Source: Bacillota bacterium (lineage in GTDB: Bacteria; Bacillota; Clostridia; Oscillospirales; Ruminococcaceae). Taken from it: DNA of 5,716 nucleotides. The position numbers and the translations under genes were made by a program. Below, in pieces: positions 1-5,544 of the stretch. Positions within the stretch are counted from its first letter, which is position 1, and each line of letters begins with the position of its first letter. The stretch spans positions 1-5,716 of the forward strand of contig JAEWRN010000031.1 in the NCBI GenBank assembly GCA_023460035.1. The letters are read 5' to 3'. The notes beneath the pieces are model-generated. The model was not told the origin of the DNA, searched no databases, and saw only the letters and a list, made by a program, of their open reading frames with translations.

Positions 1-1140
1 GGTCTGCACCTGTTCGATCGTGTGCAGCGCCGACAGCGTGATGCGCAGCCGCGCCCTGCCCTCGGGCACGGTCGGCGGGCGGATCGCACCGACCATGAAG
101 CCGGACTGCTCCAGCGCGGTGGCCAGCGCCATGACCGTGGCCTCGTCGCCGCACAGCAGCGGCTGGATCGGCGTCTCCGAGGGCATCAGCTCCAGGCCGT
201 TGCGGCGTGCGCCGTCGCGGAACGTGGCGATCAGTTCGGCCAGCTTCTCGCGGCGCCAGTGGTCGCGGCGCGCCAGTTTCACCGCGGCCAGCGATGCGGC
301 GGCCTGCGCCGGCGGCAGCGCGGTGGTGTAGATGTACGGGCGCGCGGTTTCGGCCAGGTGCTGGATCAGGCTGTCCTCGCCCAGCACCACCGCGCCATGG
401 CCGCCCAGCGCCTTGCCCAGGGTGGCCAGCTGCAGCGGCACTTCGTTCACGCCGAGCCCGGCATCGGCCACGCAGCCGCGGCCGTGTTCGCCGACCACGC
501 CGATGCCGTGCGCGTCGTCCACGTAGAACAGCGCCTCCTGCATGCGCGCCACCAGCGACAGCGAGCGCAGCGGGGCGACATCGCCATCCATGCTGAACAC
601 GCCATCGGTGGCGAGCATGGCGGCGCCGTCGGCGGCGTTCTTCAGCTGGCGCATGGCGCCTTCGCTGTCCAGGTGCGGGTAGCGGCGCAGGCGGCAGCCG
701 GCCAGGCGGGTGGCATCGAGCAGGCTGGCGTGGTTGAGGCGGTCCTGCACGCAGACGTCGCTCTCTTCGGACAGCAGCGCCTGCTGCACGGCGAGATTGG
801 CCATGAAGCCGCTGTCGAACAGCAGCGCGCGCGGATAGCCGAGCCAGTCGGCCATCTCGTGCTCCAACTGCTCGTGCAGCACGTGGTGGCCGCAGACCAG
901 GTGCGATGCAGTGCTGCCGGCGCCTTCGCGGCCGGCGGCATCCTGCAGTGCGGCGACCACTTCGAACTGCTGCGACAGGCCCAGGTAATCGTTGCTGCAG
1001 AAGCCGGTGAGCCACTTGCCGCCGACTTCCAGGCGCACGCCGTCGCGGCGGCCGACGCTGCGGCGCACGCGGATGCGCCCCTGCGCTTGGCGGAGCTTGC
1101 GCTGGTCCTGCAGGCGGGCGAGGAGGTCGGGGCGGGCCAT
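1..1140 (-). CDS. bioF: 8-amino-7-oxononanoate synthase (KAPA synthase), C-terminus beyond window
   Basis: BioF is a cytosolic PLP enzyme that condenses L-alanine with pimeloyl-ACP (or pimeloyl-CoA) to give 8-amino-7-oxononanoate, the first step of biotin ring assembly. The minus-strand frame is open from ATG at 1140 to the window edge: 380 codons of a protein usually about 385-400 residues long, so only the last few to about 20 residues are missing. Visible fold-type I aminotransferase marks are SNDYLGLS near the N-terminus, SHLVCGHH (about 79-86), DGVFSMDGD, YVDDAHGIG with D208 and H211, and TLGKALGG with K243. By alignment with E. coli D204/H207/K236 these are the PLP-contacting Asp and His and the Schiff-base lysine. 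An in-frame stop lies only 10 bases upstream of the ATG, which fixes the start; no strong ribosome binding site is seen, suggesting translation as part of the bioB transcript. bioB ends 105 bases upstream on the same strand. Identification is firm; base composition is core-like and very GC-rich. Confidence 0.96.
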   Translation of the reverse strand, partial: MARPDLLARLQDQRKLRQAQGRIRVRRSVGRRDGVRLEVGGKWLTGFCSNDYLGLSQQFEVVAALQDAAGREGAGSTASHLVCGHHVLHEQLEHEMADWLGYPRALLFDSGFMANLAVQQALLSEESDVCVQDRLNHASLLDATRLAGCRLRRYPHLDSEGAMRQLKNAADGAAMLATDGVFSMDGDVAPLRSLSLVARMQEALFYVDDAHGIGVVGEHGRGCVADAGLGVNEVPLQLATLGKALGGHGAVVLGEDSLIQHLAETARPYIYTTALPPAQAAASLAAVKLARRDHWRREKLAELIATFRDGARRNGLELMPSETPIQPLLCGDEATVMALATALEQSGFMVGAIRPPTVPEGRARLRITLSALHTIEQVQT

Positions 1141-1177
1141 GGCGTCGGTTCATGGACGGGTGGGCGGCTAGCGTAAC

Positions 1178-1195
1178 CGGTTGCCGCTGCAACCG
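1178..1195 (-). other. Short GC-rich hairpin in the bioB-bioF gap
   Basis: A perfect 7-bp inverted repeat (CGGTTGC / GCAACCG) with a 4-base loop lies in the 105-base gap between bioB and bioF. No T-run follows it on the minus strand, so it does not look like an intrinsic terminator. It could be a processing or attenuation structure within a bioB-bioF transcript, or have no function. Confidence 0.3.
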
Positions 1196-1245
1196 CTTGC
1201 GGCGCGGCCCGGCGGCGCACCGCACGGACCGCGGGCGCGGTGGGC

Positions 1246-2274
1246 TCAGGCCGTGGCCGCGCAGTGCGGGGCGATGTCCAGGTGCACGGTGCCGGGATGG
1301 TCGTGGTCACCGGCATCCACCTCCACCTGCATCGGCGAGATCCCCAGCCGCGCGAACAGCGCCTGGTCGCGCGCGGTGTCCGGGTTGCCGGTGGTCAGCA
1401 GCTTCTCGCCGTAGAAGATGGAATTGGCGCCGGCGGCGAAGCACAGCGCCTGCAGCTCGTCGCTCATGCTCTCGCGCCCGGCCGACAGCCGCACCATCGA
1501 GCGCGGCATGGTGATGCGCGCCACCGCGATCATGCGCACGAACTCGAACGGATCCAGCTCGGCGCTGCCATGCAGCGGCGTGCCGGCAACCTGCACCAGG
1601 CGGTTGATCGGCACCGAATCCGGGTGCGCCGGCAGGTTGGCCAGGGCCAGCAGCAGGCCGGCGCGGTGTTCGCGGGTCTCGCCCATGCCGACGATGCCGC
1701 CGCAGCAGGTCTTCAGCCCGGCGTTGCGCACGTGCTCGAGCGTGTCCAGCCGGTCCTGGTACTGGCGGGTGTGGATGATCGAGTCGTAATAGTCCGGCGC
1801 GGTGTCGAGGTTGTGGTTGTAGTAGTCCAGCCCGGCGTCCTTGAGCGCCTGCGCCTGGTGGCCTTCGAGCATGCCCAGGGTGGCGCAGGTCTCCAGCCCC
1901 AGCGCCTTCACCTCGCGGATCATCGCCGCCACCTTGGGGATGTCGCGGTCCTTGGGCGAGCGCCAGGCCGCGCCCATGCAGAAGCGCGAGGCACCGGCCT
2001 GGCGGGCGGCGCGGGCGCGGGCGACCACGCTGTCGGTGTCCATCAGTTTCTGCGCGTCCACGCCGGTGTCGTAGCGCTGCGCCTGCGGGCAGTAGGCGCA
2101 GTCTTCCGGGCAGCCGCCGGTCTTGACCGACAGCAGGGTGGAGACCTGCACCTGTGCCGGGTCGAAATGTTCGCGGTGCACGCTGGCGGCGCGGAACAGC
2201 AGTTCGGGGAAGGGCAGGTCGAACAGCGCCAGCAGTTCCTCGCGGTTCCAGTCGTGGCGGATGACGGCGGACAT
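1246..2274 (-). CDS. bioB: Biotin synthase (radical SAM)
   Basis: BioB inserts sulfur into dethiobiotin to make biotin, using S-adenosylmethionine and two iron-sulfur clusters; it acts in the cytosol as a dimer. The chosen start gives 342 residues, normal for the family. The radical-SAM motif is GGCPEDCAYCPQ with C55, C59 and C62 holding the [4Fe-4S] cluster. The [2Fe-2S] ligands are all present: C99 (FCMGAAW), C130 (ETCATLG), C190 (KTCCGG) and R262 (VRLSAGR), each offset by two from E. coli C97/C128/C188/R260. YYNHNLDT (151-158) is the conserved substrate-site stretch. The frame can be extended to ATG at 2343, but the start at 2274 (MSAVIRHDW) is preceded by CAGGAAACCCAC, a good ribosome binding site at proper spacing, and the 23-residue extension is not typical of BioB. 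It is first in a minus-strand bioB-bioF unit, with a BirA-like operator and -35 box 61 to 92 bases upstream. Confidence 0.98.
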   Translation of the reverse strand: MSAVIRHDWNREELLALFDLPFPELLFRAASVHREHFDPAQVQVSTLLSVKTGGCPEDCAYCPQAQRYDTGVDAQKLMDTDSVVARARAARQAGASRFCMGAAWRSPKDRDIPKVAAMIREVKALGLETCATLGMLEGHQAQALKDAGLDYYNHNLDTAPDYYDSIIHTRQYQDRLDTLEHVRNAGLKTCCGGIVGMGETREHRAGLLLALANLPAHPDSVPINRLVQVAGTPLHGSAELDPFEFVRMIAVARITMPRSMVRLSAGRESMSDELQALCFAAGANSIFYGEKLLTTGNPDTARDQALFARLGISPMQVEVDAGDHDHPGTVHLDIAPHCAATA

Positions 2275-2311
2275 GTGGGTTTCCTGACAGATCGGGCAAC
2301 GGAAGCGGGGC

Positions 2312-2340
2312 AGTCTGGTGAGCATGCATCCGGCTGTCAA
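2312..2340 (-). promoter_or_regulatory. Candidate bioB promoter
   Basis: On the minus strand a perfect -35 box TTGACA (2340 to 2335) is followed after 17 bases by CAGACT (2317 to 2312), which matches TATAAT at only 3 of 6 positions. Transcription would start near 2305 and give a leader of about 30 bases before the bioB ATG. The -35 box is the downstream half of the BirA-like operator, which fits repression by steric block. The weak -10 box keeps confidence moderate. Confidence 0.45.
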
Positions 2341-2449
2341 CAAATCACGTGTCGATCTGGTTTACAGGATGGGCGGGGCCTTGTCCGGCCTGCTGTTCCC
2401 GCCCACTGTAGGATCAGCCATACGCAGGATCTCTGTGCCCCAAAGATGA
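2324..2449 (+). pseudogene. comF: Truncated 5' remnant of a comF-like gene
   Basis: A 41-codon plus-strand frame starts at ATG 2324 (internal ATG at 2369) and reads MHPAVNKSRV, then GGALSGLLFPP, then an unrelated tail ending at TGA 2447-2449. ComF, a phosphoribosyltransferase-like protein involved in uptake of transforming DNA, commonly has an LLxPPxC-type segment near its N-terminus followed by a four-cysteine zinc site. Here the frame departs after LLFPP (about 2404) and no cysteine follows, so the rest of the gene appears to have been displaced. In xanthomonads I would expect comF divergent from bioB, which supports the call, but this is from memory. If correct, the junction near 2404 is the left edge of the inserted retron block. 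The fragment is too short for certainty and neither start has a clean ribosome binding site. Confidence 0.42.
2335..2366 (-). promoter_or_regulatory. Candidate BirA (biotin repressor) operator upstream of bioB
   Basis: Read on the minus strand the half-sites are TGTAAACC and TGTTGACA, separated by 16 bases. The first half matches the proteobacterial BirA half-site (TTGTAAACC) over 8 of 8 bases; the second matches its inverted partner (GGTTTACA) over 6 of 8. The 16-base spacer equals that of the E. coli bio operator as I recall it. The site lies 61 bases upstream of the bioB start and overlaps its candidate -35 box, where holo-BirA would block transcription when biotin is plentiful. It also lies inside the 5' end of the divergent comF-like frame, so it may once have controlled both directions. 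This is a motif match only. Confidence 0.65.
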
Positions 2450-2454
2450 GAATA

Positions 2455-2506
2455 ATGCAGGCAAAAAGTAGGAATTTCTTCGACTAGGAGCCCTGCTTGC
2501 CTGCAT
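2455..2506 (+). other. Stem-loop (10-bp perfect inverted repeat)
   Basis: ATGCAGGCAA at 2455-2464 pairs perfectly with TTGCCTGCAT at 2497-2506 across a 32-base loop. It is the first of two adjacent stem-loops in the stretch between the comF-like remnant and the 142-residue gene. It could be leader RNA structure for that gene, an element end or a recombination site. No coding frame of note uses this stretch. Confidence 0.4.
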
Positions 2507-2510
2507 CTGG

Positions 2511-2564
2511 TTCATCCGAGCTACCGCGTCAGGCGTCATTCCGGGGCCACGGTGTTCGGATGAA
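2511..2564 (+). other. Stem-loop just upstream of the 142-residue gene
   Basis: TTCATCCGA (2511-2519) pairs with TCGGATGAA (2556-2564), and inside it ACCG (2523-2526) pairs with CGGT (2550-2553) across a small internal loop. The outer stem ends 13 bases before the next start codon and its right side borders the G-rich ribosome binding region. This placement allows a role in translational control of that gene, but it may equally be a DNA site of the inserted block. Confidence 0.4.
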
Positions 2565-2577
2565 TGGGGGGTGAGGT

Positions 2578-3006
2578 ATGACACAGCAGGGTAGCGGTGA
2601 AGACATCAGGCCAGCGGATGAGATCCGCGCAGATCTTGTCGTGATTGAAGAACGGATCAGTGGCGCACTTGAAGAAGGCCGCCGCAAGCTCAAACTGGCG
2701 GAGAATCATGAGAGCCGGTTGGAAAGGCCGGCTTATGGCGAGGAGTGCGTGCGCCTTCGCGACGACGTGATCGAGCCGTTGAAGCAGGCAAAGAATGAGG
2801 CTGTTCGGGCAGTGGATGCTCTAGATGCCGGCAAGATTAACGCGGCCCAGGCCCAGAAGGCCTTGGAGACGTTCGCCCAAGCGCTGGAAGATGGCGGATC
2901 GACCATCGAGGATGTAGGCCTTGAAAAACTGGACGACGAAGAAGAGCAACCGTCGGTTGTTTGTACAGGGTGCCTCGATATGATCGGGGTTACCCTCAGT
3001 GAATGA
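2578..3006 (+). CDS. Hypothetical acidic helical protein, 142 residues
   Basis: I do not recognise this protein. It is soluble, with no signal peptide or membrane segment, and is rich in Glu, Asp, Ala, Lys and Arg, with long helix-favouring runs (about 10-110) such as EERISGALEEGRRKLKLAEN and QAQKALETFAQALEDG that suggest a helical bundle or coiled coil. A very acidic stretch (LDDEEEQ, about 121-127) precedes a short C-terminal segment with a CTGC pair (CxxC), possibly a metal site or simply a tail. ATG 2578 is preceded directly by GGGGGGTGAGGT, a purine-rich ribosome binding region at short spacing. It is the first gene of the accessory block and lies upstream of, and on the same strand as, the retron. 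The 360-base gap and the separate retron promoter argue against obligate co-transcription. Its GC content is below that of the bio genes. It might be a passenger, a regulator or a retron partner; nothing in the sequence decides. Confidence 0.75.
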   Translation: MTQQGSGEDIRPADEIRADLVVIEERISGALEEGRRKLKLAENHESRLERPAYGEECVRLRDDVIEPLKQAKNEAVRAVDALDAGKINAAQAQKALETFAQALEDGGSTIEDVGLEKLDDEEEQPSVVCTGCLDMIGVTLSE

Positions 3007-3112
3007 TGGCAATACCGATAACGTCAATCACGATCATGCCCTGCTTGCAGGCTGGGTGCCGCGGCCGACCCTGAATGTAAGGTCTCTATGCTCAGGCGAT
3101 AGTGATCTCATT

Positions 3113-3140
3113 CTCGCGGCAAGGTGATGGCTGCCGCGAG
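3113..3140 (+). other. GC-rich hairpin between the 142-residue gene and the retron
   Basis: CTCGCGGCA (3113-3121) pairs perfectly with TGCCGCGAG (3132-3140) around a 10-base loop. Only CGTTTCC follows, so it is a poor intrinsic terminator, though it may end or stabilise the transcript of the preceding gene. It lies about 75 bases upstream of the candidate msr start and is outside the inferred retron RNA. Confidence 0.4.
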
Positions 3141-3146
3141 CGTTTC

Positions 3147-3304
3147 CGCTGAGTGCATCGAGCCGCTGGCTAAAAGTAGTTTGTAGCTTAGGCCGGCTTG
3201 CGCTAACTTAACGCAGAGGGTTGCAGGAAGATTTGGTCGCCGCCGTTTCGCGGCATCAGAAACAACTGTTGGATGGATTTGCCCCGATGACGCTGAGTGC
3301 ATCG
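3147..3304 (+). repeat. 14-base direct repeat, one copy inside the retron ncRNA
   Basis: CGCTGAGTGCATCG occurs at 3147-3160 and again at 3291-3304, 144 bases apart, in the gap before the RT gene. The second copy covers the loop and 3' arm of the small hairpin inside the presumed msd; the first lies upstream of the promoter candidate and outside the ncRNA. The flanks do not align further, so this is not a duplicated ncRNA. Confidence 0.7.
3181..3209 (+). promoter_or_regulatory. Candidate promoter of the retron ncRNA-RT transcript
   Basis: TTGTAG (3181-3186) and TAACTT (3204-3209) are separated by exactly 17 bases. Each matches the sigma-70 consensus at only 3 of 6 positions, so on sequence alone the promoter is weak. 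Its support is geometric: the expected start, 7 bases after the -10 box, falls at 3216, the first base of the a1 repeat, which is where a retron transcript should begin. Confidence 0.4.
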
Positions 3305-3343
3305 TAGCGGTCGCATGTTTGCTAGAGAGTTCCTGCAACCCTC
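3216..3343 (+). ncRNA. Retron non-coding RNA (msr-msd), Ec67-like
   Basis: This is the template and primer RNA from which the adjacent reverse transcriptase would make msDNA. A perfect 14-bp inverted repeat flanks the unit: a1 at 3216-3229 and a2 at 3330-3343. Right after a1 comes G3230 in the context AAGATTTG, the expected place of the branching guanosine whose 2'-OH primes synthesis; from memory, Ec67 also has GATTTG right after its a1. An msr hairpin follows (3239-3243 with 3250-3254, loop CGTTTC). Further on, AGAAACA (3258-3264) can pair with 3316-3323, with one bulged G, as an msd base stem, enclosing a smaller hairpin (3285-3289 with 3300-3304). The total of 128 bases is normal, and a2 ends 23 bases before the RT start, as in known retrons. 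Copying should start in the template just 5' of a2 (near 3329). The msr/msd boundary and the msDNA length cannot be read from sequence. Confidence 0.82.
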
Positions 3344-3366
3344 ACTTCTTTGCACAAGGATGTGGT

Positions 3367-5085
3367 ATGAGCAAGCTTGCGGCGTTAAAGGCGTGTTCCA
3401 GTGTAGGTGATCTGGCCGCACTTCTTGGCTATAGAGCGCAAACTCTTGGGTATATTGCCCGAGGGCTCCGTGATCCCGCGAAATACACAACATTTGAGAT
3501 CCCCAAACGATCTGGAGGGCGGCGTGTAATAAATGCGCCGATACCGCAATTAAAGCTCGTACAGCGAAAACTCTGCGACCTTCTTGACGAGTGTCATCAG
3601 GAGATCGAAGTAGCAAACAATGTAAAGAAGCGGTTGGCGCACGGATTCAGAAGAAATCATTCCATATTTACCAATGCTGACGTGCATCGGCGCCAAAGAT
3701 ACGTTCTGAATTTTGATTTGGAAGACTTCTTTGGGACAATCAACTTTGGTCGAATCCGTGGATTTCTGATTAGTAACAGAAATTTTCAGCTTAATCCAAA
3801 TATTGCATTGCTGATCGCGCAATTAGCTTGCTATGACGCAAGGCTTCCCCAGGGAAGTCCGTTGTCGCCTATTATCTCAAATCTTATAGCAAATATCTTA
3901 GATATAAGATTGGCAAAGCTTGCCCGCACAAATGGGTGCGCATACTCCCGTTACGCTGACGATATAACTATTTCCACTTCCCTGCCGGAATTTCCAGCAG
4001 CTATTGCTGCTCCAATTACTGGTACGCACACCTGGACTCTTTCAAAGGAGGTCAATGGAGCGGTCTCCGCATGTGGTTTTAAGATCAATGCGAAGAAGAC
4101 GCGGATGCAGTACTGTCACTCTCGTCAGGATGTTACGGGCATCGTCGTCAATCGACATGTAAATGTTAATTCTGATTATCGTCGCAAACTGCGCGCAATG
4201 GTAGATCGTCTCCGATCTACCGGGGAATTTATCTATTCTTCGGCTGAGCCTGAGGGTGCACCATCAACAGCGGCGCCGACGCGGCAGGGCACAAGGGCTC
4301 AACTACAAGGAATGCATAGCTTTGCGCTTCAGGCTGAGCGCTATCGTCAAGGCTTAGCATCTCTTCCAGATAGCCTGACAGGAAACGAAAAATTACTTCG
4401 GCGCTTCCTGTTTTATACTCTTTTTGCAAACAACGATCGCCCTGTTGTTATTTCGGAAGGAAAGACTGATGGCATTTATCTTTCAGCGGCGATTAGGAGT
4501 ATGGCCACGACATTTCCGCATCTGGTGGCAAAAGTAGATAATTTTCCTTTCCTAAGATTTCTGCGTTCAACACGCACTATAGAGCGGCTCTTCGGGCTGT
4601 CAGGTGGAGACGGACCATTGAAAGAATTCGTCCACCAGTATGCAGAAGAGTATCGCTATATTAAGGGTCCAAAGGGGGCTTATCCGGTTATCGCCATATT
4701 CGATAACGATAATGGGGCGAGCGGCGTTCTTGGATTACTTAAGGGGTTCTACAAAAAAGAAATGCCTGTTGGAGCGCAATCTGTCCACGCGTGTGGGAAT
4801 CTCTATGTTGTCCTAACATCGCCCCGCGCCGCAGTATCGCTGAATCATTGTATCGAAAAATGCTTTGACGCAGCAACGCTTGCAGTAAAGCTTTCGGGGA
4901 AGTCGTTCACGATGTCCAATAATTCGCTCGGTCCTGACGAATATGGGAAAGCGTGGTTTGCAGAAAAAGTTATCAAGCCAAGGAGAAATTCTATCGACTT
5001 TTCGGGGTTCAATGGCTTGGTTGCTGAGCTGTCAAACATAATAAATGGGCACAAATTCCGTGCGCTGCCAAAGCCTGACGTTTAG
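3367..5085 (+). CDS. Retron reverse transcriptase fused to a C-terminal TOPRIM domain
   Basis: This 572-residue protein combines the retron RT, which makes msDNA from the upstream ncRNA, with a probable nuclease effector for anti-phage defence. RT motifs in order: FEIPKRSGGRRVINAP (43-58); retron-specific NAxxH (N103-H107, NADVH); motif A NFDLEDFFG with D117; motif B LPQGSPLSPIISNL (160-173); catalytic RYADD with D198 and D199; and the retron VTG motif (256-258). A thumb-like region and linker (about 270-350) lead to the TOPRIM domain: VISEGKTD with E364, then IFDNDNG with D446 and D448, the acidic set that binds catalytic metal; E497 in CIEKCF is a possible further conserved acid. Length and layout match retron Ec67 (about 590 residues). 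The start at 3367 is chosen because AAGGA sits six bases upstream and earlier codons would enter a2. AT-richer codon use than the bio genes suggests transfer. No separate effector gene would be needed. The TOPRIM substrate is not shown by sequence. Confidence 0.95.
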   Translation: MSKLAALKACSSVGDLAALLGYRAQTLGYIARGLRDPAKYTTFEIPKRSGGRRVINAPIPQLKLVQRKLCDLLDECHQEIEVANNVKKRLAHGFRRNHSIFTNADVHRRQRYVLNFDLEDFFGTINFGRIRGFLISNRNFQLNPNIALLIAQLACYDARLPQGSPLSPIISNLIANILDIRLAKLARTNGCAYSRYADDITISTSLPEFPAAIAAPITGTHTWTLSKEVNGAVSACGFKINAKKTRMQYCHSRQDVTGIVVNRHVNVNSDYRRKLRAMVDRLRSTGEFIYSSAEPEGAPSTAAPTRQGTRAQLQGMHSFALQAERYRQGLASLPDSLTGNEKLLRRFLFYTLFANNDRPVVISEGKTDGIYLSAAIRSMATTFPHLVAKVDNFPFLRFLRSTRTIERLFGLSGGDGPLKEFVHQYAEEYRYIKGPKGAYPVIAIFDNDNGASGVLGLLKGFYKKEMPVGAQSVHACGNLYVVLTSPRAAVSLNHCIEKCFDAATLAVKLSGKSFTMSNNSLGPDEYGKAWFAEKVIKPRRNSIDFSGFNGLVAELSNIINGHKFRALPKPDV

Positions 5086-5119
5086 ATATTGGCGGTGGGA
5101 GTGGGAGAATCACGCTGGA

Positions 5120-5488
5120 CTACTTTACACTTGAAAAAGTGTGGACGTAGGCTAGATGTTGATCGCAGCGAGTCATCATCCAGCCGCCGTCACGTAGCAC
5201 ACCTGGCGCGCCACAGACGTCGCAGATCCGAGCTGATTTTTCTTCCGTTTGGTCAATCAACGCGAACTGCTCATCGCTGGCTACGCCTACGTAGAATCGT
5301 AGCGTGCCGTATTTTTCCTTTACCTGCTGAGCGATGACCTGAGGGTCTCCATGCCGATCAGTTCGTGCTTGTAGGTGATCACAAAGTGTGTCCAGTAGCT
5401 CGTACCATCCCTCCTGACACTCGAAATAGAAGCTGTCAGAGAAGATACCTGGGTATTTTCCAACAAGGCTGATGAGCCGCTTTTCCAT
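5120..5488 (-). CDS. Hypothetical zinc-ribbon-like protein, 122 residues
   Basis: I recognise the general pattern but no assigned function. The N-terminal part has GWYELLDTLCDHLQ (27-40) and VKEKYGTLRFY (56-66), which recall a widespread group of small hypothetical proteins with a conserved EKxGxLRFY segment, often in mobile or phage-related regions. The C-terminal part has C89-x2-C92 (CDVCGAPG) and C108-x2-H111 (RCDQH), spaced like a small zinc ribbon. There is no signal peptide or membrane segment. ATG 5488 is preceded by GAGAAAG, a modest ribosome binding site. The gene is convergent with the retron RT, 34 bases separating the two stops, so it is transcribed independently and is more likely a neighbouring cargo gene than a retron component. 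A 12-bp palindrome lies 39 bases upstream of its start. Existence as a gene is fairly secure; role unknown. Confidence 0.82.
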   Translation of the reverse strand: MEKRLISLVGKYPGIFSDSFYFECQEGWYELLDTLCDHLQARTDRHGDPQVIAQQVKEKYGTLRFYVGVASDEQFALIDQTEEKSARICDVCGAPGVLRDGGWMMTRCDQHLAYVHTFSSVK

Positions 5489-5526
5489 AAGTTCTTTCTC
5501 AAAAAATCTATGCTGTACCCGAGCCC

Positions 5527-5538
5527 TTGGCTAGCCAA
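5527..5538 (-). promoter_or_regulatory. Perfect 12-bp palindrome upstream of the zinc-ribbon gene
   Basis: TTGGCTAGCCAA is a perfect palindrome 39-50 bases upstream of the 122-residue gene on the minus strand. Weak promoter-like boxes can be placed there: TAGCCA, 17 bases, then TAGATT, each 4 of 6 to consensus; the -35 box would lie within the palindrome. It could be an operator. No other copy is seen in the window. Confidence 0.25.
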
Positions 5539-5544
5539 AGTACG

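Noticed and set aside
22..1176. Long plus-strand frame of 384 codons opposite bioF
   Set aside because: It is antisense to a clear BioF coding sequence and is low-complexity (rich in Ala, Gln, His, Gly), as expected for a shadow frame in very GC-rich DNA.
2275..2343. N-terminal extension of BioB with a CPIC motif
   Set aside because: The downstream ATG has a good ribosome binding site and matches the family's usual start; the extension would also cover the promoter region and reach into the BirA-like operator.
1240..2487. Long plus-strand frame of 415 codons opposite bioB
   Set aside because: Antisense shadow of BioB with biased composition; BioB has all its cluster ligands conserved.
2490..3048. 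11-base direct repeat flanking the 142-residue gene as a target duplication or attachment site
   Set aside because: Too short and without neighbouring similarity to be called a site; kept only as a remark in the finding on that gene.
3319..3366. Earlier in-frame RT start at 3319
   Set aside because: It would put the a2 repeat inside the coding region and lacks a ribosome binding site, whereas ATG 3367 has AAGGA six bases upstream.
3203..3616. Minus-strand frame across the msr-msd and RT start
   Set aside because: It overlaps the inferred ncRNA and the RT N-terminus, which carry strong independent evidence; its protein has no recognisable features.
5127..5142. ACACTT-GAAA-AAGTGT hairpin after the RT gene as a terminator
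   Set aside because: The stem is short and AT-rich, is not followed by a T-run on the plus strand, and lies inside the 3' end of the convergent gene.
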